A DNA stretch of 64,000 nt from Asparagopsis taxiformis (GCA_030407315.1 JALQPE010002642.1:32601-96600); one strand, 5' to 3'; positions 1 to 10,669 are shown, counted from the first letter of the stretch. Notes: a model not told the origin generated them from the letters alone. Program-made: numbers and translations.

Positions 1-2655
1 ACCTTCTGTTCCGAGATAGCCTGATCTGCGAACGACTATTGCAAGCCCCTCCGTACCCTGCGAATATCGCGCATGTCGCACAGAACCCAAGGCGATAATT
101 GTCAAAGAGAGGCGGGTTTGGGCACGGGTTTTGTTCGTAGTGAAATCTTCAACAACACCTAAGCAACATTCCAGTGGTTCCGTCTGTCGGCTGCGGTCTA
201 TGACATCGACGGTGACGACATCCCAGCTTCTGAATGATACGCTGTCTCGGGTCGACGGTGCAGTTCGTGAAGCTTCGAACCTCCTACTATTCCCGTTGCC
301 TGATGCGTCGGAATCTAGCCTATAGAGGTCGTAATCGTTATCGAGCAATGGGTCTCTTTGTGTAGCTGGATACCAGGTCTCATGCTTCTGTGCAACTTCC
401 GCTAGTTCCAAAACCATCTTGTAAATACAAAGTGTGAAACTGGTTGACAAGAAGTCATACCACGAGAAGTACATGAAGTTCGGAGCCAGACGAGGATTCT
501 GACCACGAAATATGACACGATTTCGTACCCAGCTACTCTCGAATCCCCGTCGCGGAAACGAGAAAGAGGCATTCGAAGACCAGTTCGCCAGTATTGCATT
601 GGGTGAGAGATTTGTGTTCAAGGATATACCTTCTATTTGTATCGGGACATCGTCGTAGTGATACCCTTTGCGTGCAGCTCGCTGTACAGGTACCCGCGGT
701 TTATGGCGCTGTTGCTGGACTGCCTGTTGCTGGACTGCCTCCTGCGGTATTGGTGGTGGATCCCAGACGGGTGAGGGTGGTGGTGCTGGCTGCACATCCA
801 CTGATAGTGCGGGTCCAGCAGTTATCGACAACGAAGAAGATTTTGGCTTGGGCCGTTGTGACGATAGTGCCACCAGTGGTGGTACATCCACTGCAATTGA
901 ATTTCGCTCTGGTCGCAAAACATGTGACGATACTGGTGGTAAATCCACTGAAATAGAAGTGTGCTCCGGTCGAACAACCTGTGACGAGTTGGTCAATTTC
1001 TGACCCAGATTTTTTTCCGGTGTGGTATTTGCAGTGTTCGGTGATTCCACTGTCTGCGGCCATGGTTGTTCGCATGTAGGACATACTTCCGCATGCCGAG
1101 GTTTCTTCGACGCACGATCCTGTCCGGGCTCCACAGCAGGTTGCACGCTTCCTGCACCACTGGTTTCTGGGCCTTCTTCTCCACCGCGCTGCGAGTCTTC
1201 TTCGACAGGACCATCCTCGGTTTGTGCAACCTGCCGACGTCGCACGGCACTACGACGTCTCGCACGAGCGGTCCGCTCGTCCATAGCAGTTCGTTCTGTT
1301 GGTACGATCTCATCTTCTTCATTTCGGTCACCGTTCGCTTCATCATTCCCTGCGACGGTATGTTCTAGTTGTCCATCTCTTTCCTCCTGCACGTTGGCCT
1401 CCGGCACTGGCGGCCGTTCGGGAGGTGAGCCACCAGCACTCTGTACGTTTCTTTCGTGATTTTTACGCCGTCCTGTATTTGTTGCTCCCTCCAATGGTCT
1501 CACCACGTCAACCTGGTTAATTCTTGTACTATTCTCTATGAATGCGGTCAGCCATGTCCGAATGCGAGCTTGTCTGCGTTGTTGGGATGATTCGCGTATG
1601 GAACTGCTAATGTTCTCTGCATCACTGTCTATAGCGGACAGCATGCGAGACATGAAATTTTCCAATGATGATCTCAGAGCATCATCATATCGCTGACCAT
1701 ACGCGATATTCGCCGGTAGCGCTTCCATTCCGACGAGAACGTGCATTACAACGGCATACAGTTTCGGTACCACACTCCTGTCTTCTTCGGCGTCCATTAC
1801 ATACTTGAACATAGCATTGGCACTAACCAGGTTCTCCTTCTTCAACACCTTTCTCCTCACTCCACGGTTTCCGGTCACGAATGTGCACTGCTCCGGGGTT
1901 GCGGCTCGTATTTTCCGTTCGGCAACAAATCTGAGGCCACCGAAAATGGCTTGTGAAATGATTGCATGTACATCACGAACCATGCCATAATTTTCAAGCG
2001 GCACGTCGTACTCGACCGGAGCGCAACAAGAATCTAGCACTTCCGGTATCCCACGGTCAGAGTTCCTGTCCTGGACTTTCGTTATTAGCAGACACACCCA
2101 TGACATTGTATGAATATACCATGATAGCATCCACGACCGACCTTCTTGGCTAATGCTCCAAGTAAAACTATGAGATGGATAATTATGTAGCTTGGCCTTT
2201 TGCATAGCTACAGCGTATATCCACTCATCAGACATCCACGACTCGATCTTCGAAAGGACGTTCCTGAAATCCAGAGCTGTTAGAACATTTTTCAACACTT
2301 TTTTCTTCGACGTAAAGGGTATCACGAAACCATTCATATCACCAAACACGCCTCTCGGATATAGACGCAAAGTATTCAGACATTGCTCTGTATAGAACAC
2401 GCATGCCCGTTGGACGACTCTGGTGACAACGTGAGCGGGCGGGGTAGGGCGGGTCCCGTTCCCAATATATAGATTACACTCCGAACTGTTGACGAACTCT
2501 TGTGCATCGCGCGTTACTTGTCTTTCCCATGCAGCCCACTGCGAAGCCGAAGTGTTATCACCAACAGGTGGCCGTCCTTGGATATATTGTTTAATAGAAG
2601 CGAACACATCCGTGGGAGACGAGTACGGTGTCTGTCTCCTCGGTGCTGGCGGCAT
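1..2655 (-). CDS. Large accessory protein of CACTA-2, C-terminus off the left edge
   Basis: I read the minus strand codon by codon from ATG at 2655 (purine at -3) to base 1 and met no stop: at least 885 codons, with the end outside the window. The start MPPAPRRQTPYSS resembles the MPPRIAKK start of the composite-element ORF2. Residues about 1-330 look globular and helical, with many Trp and Cys. About 330-640 is low-complexity and Pro/Ser/Glu-rich, with a degenerate repeated peptide around residues 560-630 (SSQVVRPEHTSISVDLPP, then SSHVLRPERNSIAVDVPP). The last ~240 residues look globular again. No family recognised. The arrangement of a globular domain plus a disordered, charged segment recurs in the 591-aa protein at 6541-8316 and in ORF2, so I infer a transposon accessory, perhaps nucleic-acid-binding, protein. 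It is intact as far as seen. Confidence 0.7.
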   Translation of the reverse strand, partial: MPPAPRRQTPYSSPTDVFASIKQYIQGRPPVGDNTSASQWAAWERQVTRDAQEFVNSSECNLYIGNGTRPTPPAHVVTRVVQRACVFYTEQCLNTLRLYPRGVFGDMNGFVIPFTSKKKVLKNVLTALDFRNVLSKIESWMSDEWIYAVAMQKAKLHNYPSHSFTWSISQEGRSWMLSWYIHTMSWVCLLITKVQDRNSDRGIPEVLDSCCAPVEYDVPLENYGMVRDVHAIISQAIFGGLRFVAERKIRAATPEQCTFVTGNRGVRRKVLKKENLVSANAMFKYVMDAEEDRSVVPKLYAVVMHVLVGMEALPANIAYGQRYDDALRSSLENFMSRMLSAIDSDAENISSSIRESSQQRRQARIRTWLTAFIENSTRINQVDVVRPLEGATNTGRRKNHERNVQSAGGSPPERPPVPEANVQEERDGQLEHTVAGNDEANGDRNEEDEIVPTERTAMDERTARARRRSAVRRRQVAQTEDGPVEEDSQRGGEEGPETSGAGSVQPAVEPGQDRASKKPRHAEVCPTCEQPWPQTVESPNTANTTPEKNLGQKLTNSSQVVRPEHTSISVDLPPVSSHVLRPERNSIAVDVPPLVALSSQRPKPKSSSLSITAGPALSVDVQPAPPPSPVWDPPPIPQEAVQQQAVQQQRHKPRVPVQRAARKGYHYDDVPIQIEGISLNTNLSPNAILANWSSNASFSFPRRGFESSWVRNRVIFRGQNPRLAPNFMYFSWYDFLSTSFTLCIYKMVLELAEVAQKHETWYPATQRDPLLDNDYDLYRLDSDASGNGNSRRFEASRTAPSTRDSVSFRSWDVVTVDVIDRSRQTEPLECCLGVVEDFTTNKTRAQTRLSLTIIALGSVRHARYSQGTEGLAIVVRRSGYLGTEG

Positions 2656-3417
2656 CTTCAATCTTTCGTTTCTTGTGTGCAGTGGATCTCTGTGAACTTC
2701 GATTCTGCGGAGCTGATAAACAGAGTGCACTGTTTGTGTGCAATACTTGTAGAAGTCAAGAGCTCTTCACTCCTCACAAATCCTTGTCCTAGTAATAGGT
2801 TCAATATCAATTTACGTTCTCATCTCTATTGTAAGCGGTTTTGCTACCGTTCCTACCATCAAATTTTATAATTAATTACGAATGTTCGCGACCATTCCAA
2901 CGGTGCGGAATCGTGCCCTGAAACCGCGGTTTCATTGCGTTCGTTGCAGCCATCCTAGGACATTATGAAGCTTCATAATGTCAACACAAGCCGCCCCGAT
3001 GTGATGAAATATCCCTGAATCTTCCTCACGGTGGTTTGAATTGAAATGGAATATTCACACCCTTTGCGGTTAAGTGGTGAGTTTCATCCACTCCGTCCAC
3101 AGATCCAACGTTTCATATAAACACGGGAATAGCAGGAAAGTACAGAACCATCCAATAATTATGAGCCATCGTAATCTAATTATATCGCCATGGGACATGT
3201 TCTTAAGAAATTTCCCCTATTCAATTGGAAACGGTATGGCAAGGTGCCATTATTCCAACAAACTTTGCAGACTTACTGGAATCTTCTAAGTCTCGAGACC
3301 GGAACCAAGTTTAGTCCTTCCTTGTTGAATTCGGCAATAATGGTCCGCTCCAGTCGCTGTACATCTCTTTCCGAAACAAGACCAAGCCGTCCACTTCTCA
3401 CCAGTGTCACAACCAAA
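2656..3417. other. Spacer between the divergent left gene and the minisatellite
   Basis: No gene recognised. It probably holds the promoter of the minus-strand gene starting at 2655, but I see no clear TATA element or repeat. Confidence 0.4.
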
Positions 3418-4396
3418 CCACGGACAACCATTTGCACAACTACACACGTGTGCACCTCGTCACTGCCTTCACAACTGCCTGCAACAAGCTGCATGCTCGC
3501 ACACGTGTGCGCTCCGTCACCGGTTTCACAACCACGGACAACCATTTGCACAACTACACACGTGTGCACCTCGTCACTGCCTTCACAACCACGGACAACC
3601 ATTTGCACGACTACACACGTGTGCACCTCGTCATCGGTTTCACAACCACGGACAACCATTTGCACAACTACACACGTGTGCGCTCCGTCACCGGTTTCAC
3701 AACCACGGACAACCATTTGCACAACTACACACGTGTGCACCTCGTCACTGCCTTCACAACCACGGACAACCATTTGCACAACTACACATGTGTGCACCTC
3801 GTCACCGGTTTCACAACCACGGACAACCATTTGCACAACTACACACGTGTGCACCTCGTCATCGGTTTCACAACCACGGACAACCATTTGCACAACTACA
3901 CATGTGTGCACCTCGTCACCGGTTTCACAACCACGGACAACCATTTGCACAACTACACACGTGTGCACCTCGTCACCGGTTTCACAACCACGGACAACCA
4001 TTTGCACAACTACACACGTGTGCACCTCGTCACCGGTTTCACAACCACGGACAACCATTTGCACAACTACACACGTGTGCGCTCCGTCACCGGTTTCAAA
4101 ACCAAGGACAACCATTTGCACAACTACACACGTGTCCACCTCGTCACTGCCTTCACAACTGCCTGGAACAAGCTGCATGCTCGCACACGTGTGCGCTCCG
4201 TCACCGGTTTCACAACCACGGACAACCATTTGCACAACTACACATGTGTGCACTTCGTCACCGGTTTCAAAACCACGGACAACCATTTGCACAACTACAC
4301 ACGTGTGCACCTCGTCACTGCCTTCACAACTGCCTAGAACTAGCTGCATAACTACACACGTGTGCACTTCGTCACCGGTTGCACAACCACATGTGG
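3418..4396. repeat. 57-bp minisatellite, about 16 copies
   Basis: The phrase ACCATTTGCACAACTACAC recurs every 57 bp (for example at 3541, 3598, 3655, 3712, 3769). Two units diverge more (near 3470 and 4150, with CAACTGCCTGCAACAAGCTG or similar). Each unit carries CACACGTGTG, a perfect 10-bp palindrome containing an E-box-like CACGTG. Because 57 is a multiple of 3 and the unit lacks stops in most frames, several long reading frames appear on both strands (19-residue repeats). I regard these as by-products of the repeat rather than genes, though a secreted Cys-repeat protein cannot be strictly excluded. Confidence 0.9.
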
Positions 4397-4546
4397 TGAG
4401 GAGCAGGGCAGCTGCAGCTGTCCTGCTCCTCACTGACTTCATGACCGTGGATGAACTGCAAGTCTAGACACGTGTCCATGTCGTCCCTACTTCCACGACC
4501 GACCATGAACGTTCGTACAATAGTACTGAAATAATACTATTCTTGT

Positions 4547-5947
4547 TTGGGAACGATACATCTCAATCGTTTGTCGATGGATCATCCGTCCATAGATCAT
4601 CCGTCCATTCTACATGATGGTATCGCCATTGAGGTACTCTGGAACGTGAATACGAGTGGTACGTGTAACCGGCGGACAAGACACTCCGCAAACAGGGTTT
4701 GGTGGAAGGCAAAGGTAGCCAGGTTGACTCGACGAGGAATCCCCCGTTCTGCCACGCTGACATATTTGGCGATGTTAGGCCATCCCGAAACCTCTGTTGA
4801 TGTAAGTATCTTCAAGGGATATCTGGAAGAAATTCCTTTCAGCCCTGTAGATTCTGCTACAACACGCCCTACTCGTCTCAGACGCAGGCTGCAGTGGAGA
4901 GTTTGTCATTTTTATTCACCTTCTGCTTCTTCTTCAGACTCCGGTGAGGGATCTTCTAGTCCCGGGCAATCCGCATTGGTCGAAAAAGTTTCTGACCTTC
5001 ACGCTCGTTTGCAGAACATGGAGCGTGCATGGATTCTCCATCACGGTCTTGGTAGTACAATGGGTCATGTCAATGAATCAGATGCTGTCCTCCATCGCAT
5101 ATTTGGTTACTTCAGACTAAAACTAGCACAGCACAGGGAACGGCCATTATCTAGGAAAAGAACTCCTGAATCTAATCATGGCATTGATACAGTTACCACG
5201 GGTTTCATATCCATAACCACGGACTGTACCATCCGGGACTTCGAAATAATTGCGAGATCAGTGCGGTCCACCTGCCCGGGTGCAGAATTTCAACCTTCTT
5301 TCTCCCTGACCCAGATGCCACCAATCGATACAAACAAATTCAGCGTCTTCTTCCCTTCATATTCAGACATGTGCAAGTCCATATCTTTGACTGCAGTCTC
5401 CGATCGAATCCGGCTCTTCAGAACTGCAAGGGGTCCCAAAAATATCAATGCTGCCGACAATTCATACGTGCGCTTGCTCGGTACTCTACTGCGTGGCACA
5501 GATCCGTGTAGAGAACCATTCATTTTTGCCCTCGCCAGAAGTGACCCATTCCACTTCGACAAATGCAATGATCGTACAATCGATCATTCCATTCTCCCCG
5601 TGCTCTTCAGAAAATCCCTGGACTTCGACATACCGAATATGATGTATAAGAACGTCCTCGTCCATCGGAGCATGCCTGTCCGTGATATTTTCCATGCCTT
5701 ACGGCCGACGCCACCCGGCCATGATTCTGCTTCAGTTCCTGTTCATCCAGGACACTCTTTCAACATGACTTGGAACAGAACTGAGTTCCCTAGAATGCGC
5801 CTATGGTCCCGCGATATTTCCACTAACGTGAACAGCCTAGGAACCCTGGAGCTTAATTTGCCATACATGACGTTTTTCGGCGCACACTCCTACAATGAAG
5901 TCATTGACGCCCTACCGATCCATTCTTCTAGTTCCCTCGTCCAGTAA
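4547..5947 (+). CDS. Hypothetical 466-aa protein of CACTA-2, possible Tudor-like N-terminus
   Basis: Intact frame from ATG 4547 to TAA 5947. I do not recognise the family. Residues about 26-90 (IAIEVLW, then RVWWKAKVARLTR, then LTYLAMLGHPETSVDV) alternate hydrophobic and basic residues like a small beta-barrel of the Tudor/Agenet type ('x-V-L-W...W-W-x-A-x-V...'). That is inference from pattern only. A Ser-rich linker (about 120-145, SASSSDSGEGSSSP) is followed by a short heptad-like stretch (VEKVSDLHARLQNMERAW) and then a beta-rich C-terminal half. It lies between the minisatellite and the convergent 591-aa gene, 593 bp from the stop of the latter. If the N-terminal guess is right it could be a chromatin-reader accessory protein of the transposon. 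Confidence 0.6.
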   Translation: MGTIHLNRLSMDHPSIDHPSILHDGIAIEVLWNVNTSGTCNRRTRHSANRVWWKAKVARLTRRGIPRSATLTYLAMLGHPETSVDVSIFKGYLEEIPFSPVDSATTRPTRLRRRLQWRVCHFYSPSASSSDSGEGSSSPGQSALVEKVSDLHARLQNMERAWILHHGLGSTMGHVNESDAVLHRIFGYFRLKLAQHRERPLSRKRTPESNHGIDTVTTGFISITTDCTIRDFEIIARSVRSTCPGAEFQPSFSLTQMPPIDTNKFSVFFPSYSDMCKSISLTAVSDRIRLFRTARGPKNINAADNSYVRLLGTLLRGTDPCREPFIFALARSDPFHFDKCNDRTIDHSILPVLFRKSLDFDIPNMMYKNVLVHRSMPVRDIFHALRPTPPGHDSASVPVHPGHSFNMTWNRTEFPRMRLWSRDISTNVNSLGTLELNLPYMTFFGAHSYNEVIDALPIHSSSSLVQ

Positions 5948-6540
5948 ACATGACCGTTTGACCTCTCCGACCAATGCACATCGCATCCTCGCCTCAACGT
6001 TGGGTGCCCAGTTTTACAAATTGCCGGCAATTTCCGAACAAGCGACCGCTTGTTCGCACACTGCTTAATGGTTGCATACCATACTACTGGAACGAGCACT
6101 AGTTGCTTACCTACTGACATGCTCGTGAGCAGGTATACGAACATTGCCGCTACTGCTCAAGACGTTTTTGTAAGCAGTACTACCAGTGAATGATAGGTCA
6201 CTAGTCCTAGAATCTACTGCCAATAAGATCAATGCCTCTGTACGGTACCTGTCGTGGTGTCATTGGTTTTATTACCACTGGCGAGCGGTACAACAAATTC
6301 TATTCCGCGATTTTGGTCCCTGGTTGTGAGCCCTACTATCCCTGGCGTCACAGGTTGTATAGCCTGTGATTTGTGATTTAAACGGGTGCATGACCGGTAT
6401 TTTCCAACCTTCTCGGTTGCATAACGGATGACGAGCGATACAATACCTTTGCATGCACAGGTTCTACATCAATAAGCACACAACAGAAAGATATTCACTC
6501 TTCGCTGACGGCTCATTACCCACATATCACTACCAATCAT
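5948..6540. other. Convergent intergenic spacer
   Basis: It separates the stops of the 466-aa gene (plus) and the 591-aa gene (minus). No gene, RNA or repeat recognised; it presumably holds both 3' untranslated regions. Confidence 0.4.
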
Positions 6541-8316
6541 CTACAGTGACTCGATCTGGCAGACATCGATGTCGTCTACAGAGTTGTGACCGTGGATAGT
6601 GAATGACTCGGGGTCTTCTCCGCTGTCCGAGTTATATGATTCAATTCCACTATCATCATTGTCCATGAGGTTCTTGAATTGGAGTGAAGTCATCCGCAAT
6701 ACGCGCTCCAAAGTATTTTTCCTGGTGTACTCTCCAGGAATGAGATCTGACACTCTAATCTGTGCCATTGAACCACTATCTCCAACGTTCTCTGCAACTG
6801 GCGTTGAGCTACTTGGTTCAACGTTCTCCCCAGACCATTCATTGGTCATAACGAGCTCCATGATCATGTGGCGAAACACCAGCGCTACCGAATAGGTTGT
6901 CTGGAGAGCCATCGGAGAAGAACCCAGGAAATCTTCCTTCCTTTGTCCTTGTACGTATGCTACGAGAAAATTGAAAGCAACTTCCATTATGTTCACCGTT
7001 CTAGTCATTGTAGCATCCTTCAGTTCGGCATCTTTCTTCACTTTCATTCCTGCGCATTCGGCAACTTTCACATCATATGATACAGAGAGATGGCATTCCT
7101 TACGTGATCGCATGAAATGTGCTGCTGTTGTTTTGTTCTCAGCGCATTCCTGGACACTGCGTCCCACTCTCGTTTCCGGCACGTTGGATGGACACATTAT
7201 ACATTCTTCCGGGAACTTCAGCTCAATTTTTGGTTTGTTATAAGACCCTTGCAACCACTCACAACATGTCCAGGGAGAAAGAAGGAATCCGATATCCTCA
7301 AAGAATTGACATTTGGACCGATCCCTGGCTTTTCGCAAGAATTCTGTAACGCGGCTGTAAAGTCCTGATGACAAAAACATAGCAACGCCATCGTTCCCCT
7401 CTAGTTCCTCGGAAGTGCTCGACTTGCGAGTATTCTCCGCATATTGCCTCGCGTACTTCATACATTTCGAGTTTATATATCCTTGCCTCAGCCATTCTGG
7501 GACGTGTCTTGTTGCAGCCTCCGAGTTCCCAGTTCCAGTCTGTGTGCAGGGCCTTCCTCCATTTCTATTTACACCATATAAATCTTCACAGTACGCAACG
7601 ATCTTCTTCACCAAGAAAAAGCGAAAGTTACAATGTGCCAAACCAAGACCCTTCCGCAAATTACTCTTAGCCATGTTCCCACGAAGCCCATACATGATTA
7701 TGCAAATCAACTTGGAGTAGAAGTTTTCATTCTCCTTTCCTCTGGAGGCAGTCCTGAAGAATGTGCAGACAGCCTCCATGGTCACGGTAGAAATGTTTTG
7801 AACATGGAATACAGCGTCCAGTTCTGTCCGCAATGTCGGATTGGAGCATTCTACGGAGCGCATTACCTGTTTGGGAGCAGACGAATTCTTCCTCAAACTT
7901 ACTGGCGTCCTTGCATTGTTTGCTGCCATGGTAACGTGAACATCTCCATTGAAACGCTTCAAACTATCATGGAGCTCGCTCACTTGCCCATGAAGTGTGG
8001 CTAGTTGTTCTTCTGTTCTGCGCATGTGGCTTTGGAATTCCTTCTTCATACTTTCCACTGCAGCAGACAGCATCACCCGGATGCTTTCAGAGTAGGCTAC
8101 GGAAGGCTCCGCTGTAGCTTCTTCTTGAGACGGGTTCTCTTCTGCTTGGACTGTATCTGGTTCCCTCATTTGTATTACTGGAGACGATTCAATGTCACCA
8201 TTATCATCTCTACGAGGACCACTTGAACGTCTGCCGCTGCTTGGCCTTTTCAGTTTCTTGCCCAATGGCTCTTGGTTTCGGTTGGTGACTCTGCGTCGTA
8301 TATTGGATCGCTGCAT
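6541..8316 (-). CDS. 591-aa coiled-coil accessory protein of CACTA-2
   Basis: Intact minus-strand frame from ATG 8316. Residues 1-40 are strongly basic (RRRVTNRNQEPLGKKLKRP, a plausible nuclear localisation signal). Residues 40-80 are acidic and disordered. About 85-135 forms a coiled coil (MKKEFQSHMRRTEEQLATLH and following). About 165-480 is a Cys/Trp-containing globular helical domain. The tail (about 490-591) is Ser/acidic (NDDSGIESYNSDSGEDPES). The order basic head, coiled coil, helical domain, acidic tail parallels ORF2 of the composite element (55186-57471). A helical stretch near the end of the domain (TYSVALVFRHMIMELV) resembles ORF2 RYSQYVGVAFQQLVGMVV. That similarity is by eye and weak. 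No enzyme motif seen. I infer a DNA-binding or scaffold accessory protein of the transposon. Confidence 0.65.
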   Translation of the reverse strand: MQRSNIRRRVTNRNQEPLGKKLKRPSSGRRSSGPRRDDNGDIESSPVIQMREPDTVQAEENPSQEEATAEPSVAYSESIRVMLSAAVESMKKEFQSHMRRTEEQLATLHGQVSELHDSLKRFNGDVHVTMAANNARTPVSLRKNSSAPKQVMRSVECSNPTLRTELDAVFHVQNISTVTMEAVCTFFRTASRGKENENFYSKLICIIMYGLRGNMAKSNLRKGLGLAHCNFRFFLVKKIVAYCEDLYGVNRNGGRPCTQTGTGNSEAATRHVPEWLRQGYINSKCMKYARQYAENTRKSSTSEELEGNDGVAMFLSSGLYSRVTEFLRKARDRSKCQFFEDIGFLLSPWTCCEWLQGSYNKPKIELKFPEECIMCPSNVPETRVGRSVQECAENKTTAAHFMRSRKECHLSVSYDVKVAECAGMKVKKDAELKDATMTRTVNIMEVAFNFLVAYVQGQRKEDFLGSSPMALQTTYSVALVFRHMIMELVMTNEWSGENVEPSSSTPVAENVGDSGSMAQIRVSDLIPGEYTRKNTLERVLRMTSLQFKNLMDNDDSGIESYNSDSGEDPESFTIHGHNSVDDIDVCQIESL

Positions 8317-9696
8317 AATGCACCTTGGAACAGTGTGATACTACCAGGCAAGGTTTGTCGTAGCGATCCAGGATCGGCGTTTCGCTGCCTTCAGGATCAC
8401 TGGAGACCGGTGCAAAACTATGAACCTCTGTGCCTCTCAGCAATTATCAACGCCTAAAAATCGTGATCCTCACCTATCCGTCGTGGAACCACTACAATAC
8501 TGCATCACAAATAAGGCTTTTCCTATACAGTGATTTATAAGGCCAACTAGACACGACTTCAGCTCCACCTCACCCTACCTGCCACTCGTTTCGCCCCCTA
8601 CATCTTCCTAATCATCGGTCGCATGACTAGTGACCACCTTATGTCATTCTGTCAGTAGTTCAGCAACACATCAGTCGCATAACCACTGACCGCTGTTATG
8701 TCGTGCTGTAAAACGGTCATGTCGATGGTTTGGCTGCCAGCGCAGGGAGAAGCCCTAAATCAAAATTTCTCCCATATTTTCTGGTGGCCGTAGTGCGATC
8801 TCTGCAGCCAGTTCATCAGTGAGCCATTGCTGTCACTGGTTTCACTACCGCTGACCATAACACGAGTAGTATACTGTGTCCTGGCTCCACGTGTGGTCAT
8901 CGGCCGCACGACCTTCGGTACAACATAACAGTGAGTTGATGTCATAGACAGTACAGCGTGTAATACACCGCACAATCGCACATGTCGCACTGCAGCGGCA
9001 CAATGACATCAACACTCAGCGGCCACAACCGTCACATTCGATCATGTGACGCAACCGGTGCGCGCACTGAGATGCACTCCTTGCCAGAACAAATGTTCCA
9101 AACATTTCGCCTCGGCGAAGTTATCGCGTACAAAAAGTTGGTATGCAATCCACGCGACGGCTCGGAAAACTATTCCAATGTGCACACACGCACGCTCTCT
9201 TCCTGCGTACATGCAGGAAGCGGGCACCCACTACCACGACCACCCACAACCTTCTTGCAGATGACGACTACTAGCGATAGACGATACTGCGCTAGTATCG
9301 CAGTGTCGTCCATCGCCACAACGCCGCGGATCACATATCGGCAACTGCATCGATCGCACGCGAGTCATGTCGCAGCTTGCGGTGAGTGTGCACGCCGCAC
9401 TGAATCGCCGTGCGAACTTCCATCATCCAACATTTCGTTGATGAGTTCACAATTATCAACTGGCACATGCAGACAGCGCATACATTTCGTGTAGCAGTCT
9501 CATCCTCACAACAACCTCCTGTTTCTCAACTATTGTTTGTTCCACATGCCGAAAATATACTTGCGCCCAGCGCGAGACCAGTACCGCGTCGGAGTGCGTG
9601 CGGATGCTACCAAGCTTCCTCGATGCATGCTATCTTTTCCTACCATCTTTTGTCTCTCTGAAGGCTGCGCGAATGCAAATCATAGCGGTCTGCGCG
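8317..9696. other. Non-coding stretch in CACTA-2
   Basis: No gene recognised. It contains scattered short copies of GTCACATG/CACATGCG-type words and CA-rich sequence near 8980-9500. All frames are short and look like chance. Confidence 0.35.
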
Positions 9697-10090
9697 TTAA
9701 CGCTGAAGCTGGGCTTGAATTTGGTCACGTTCCTTCTGGAGAGCGGCGTTGTCCGTTTCATGAGTGTTGGAAACGTCATCTGGGAGGTTACGGGTATTGG
9801 AAGCGGTACCAGGATTTTTGTTCTGCAGTTCAGCATGCTCCTCGCGCAAATTGTTGTCCCAAGTGGCGAGTCGGTTGTAGGCCGACTTAATCTTTGTGGC
9901 ATTTCAGCTCACCGTTTCCAGATTAACCTCTTCTGCATCATCGCATCTAACTTTGGTACAGTCTCACTGGCGAAGCGCCACATCTTCAATGAGTATCCCT
10001 CCATGCCGCTGTGTCCCGGTAGTAAAAGAAACTGAGATCGATTAAAAGGGGTCTTGTTTGTTCTTGGCCGTGTGATACTCAAATCTTCAG
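9697..10090 (-). pseudogene. Degraded coiled-coil coding fragment
   Basis: Read on the minus strand, two protein-like stretches in different frames follow each other. The first (about 10090-9920, containing GMEGYSLKMWRFASETVPKL) ends at a stop just after a GTGAGC word. The second (about 9905-9697) reads IKSAYNRLATWDNNLREEHA and later AALQKERDQIQAQLQR before a stop, with a heptad-like coiled-coil pattern. Joining them needs a frame change or a very short intron (about 20 nt), so I call it broken. Family unknown. Confidence 0.3.
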
Positions 10091-10321
10091 CACTACTTTA
10101 CCTCCTGTATTGTCTTTACCCCATATCTTCCACCTTCGCACGGCTAAGCCCAGTTCCTCCTTCGCTGTCCATCCGCTTCTTCGCCTCTACAATCGCATCA
10201 ACTATCTCTTCGACTGCTCTCCTCTGGTTGCCACACCAGTGACCAGAGCTTCATCCAGAAATTTCAGTTCGTGCTTTAGACTGAGTTCGGTTTAGACCGA
10301 TCAATTCGTAGTAGCATTGAC

Positions 10322-10669
10322 CCGGAACAACACTGATTTAAATCTTTGGAACGGTTTACACTGTTCCGTATGTGAGTAGTTCACCATCTCGGTTACCACA
10401 TTTACCGTTCTATGTTCAATGAATACTATTTTCACCGTTTCTCAGGACACTATTTACTGTTCTTTCGTAGATCAGTACATTCAAATCTCCAGAACAATAT
10501 ATACCGCTCTCAAATCAGTGTATTTGGAGGAAGAACAGTGCATTCACTGTTCATGGCGCACTACACACTGTCCTGAGACGATGTTGTTACTGTTTCTTCT
10601 GAAGAACACTAGAAATACTGTTCTGAAACACTATTTTTACTGTTCTGGAACCTTCATGCCCTCCTAGTG
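10322..10669. repeat. Subterminal ACTGTTC/GAACAG repeats and right terminus of CACTA-2
   Basis: More than a dozen copies of ACTGTT(C/T) or its complement, in both orientations, lie within about 350 bp, ending with CTCCTAGTG at 10661-10669. CACTA transposons typically carry such short subterminal motifs as transposase-binding sites. The motif differs from the GACAGT motif of CACTA-1, indicating a different subfamily. Confidence 0.6.

Larger units (their letters stand above)
1..10669. mobile_element. CACTA-like DNA transposon 'CACTA-2', right part only
   Basis: Similarity to the Plavaka-like transposase of copy 2 starts abruptly at 10669, in the middle of its reading frame. The sequence immediately before is a zone rich in ACTGTT/GAACAG motifs ending CTCCTAGTG, the inverse of a CACTAGGAG terminus. 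This is the layout of a CACTA right end with subterminal repeats. The left end must lie outside the window, so neither the TIR pair nor the target duplication can be checked. The element would be over 10.6 kb and carry at least three protein genes (2655 to <1 minus, 4547-5947 plus, 6541-8316 minus), none of which I recognise as a transposase. The assignment rests on the terminus and on the interruption of ORF1. Confidence 0.5.

Noticed and set aside
3190..4467. Overlapping long reading frames of 301-425 codons on both strands
   Set aside because: They are created by the 57-bp minisatellite, whose length is a multiple of three; all encode the same simple 19-residue repeat and no codon-level constraint is visible.
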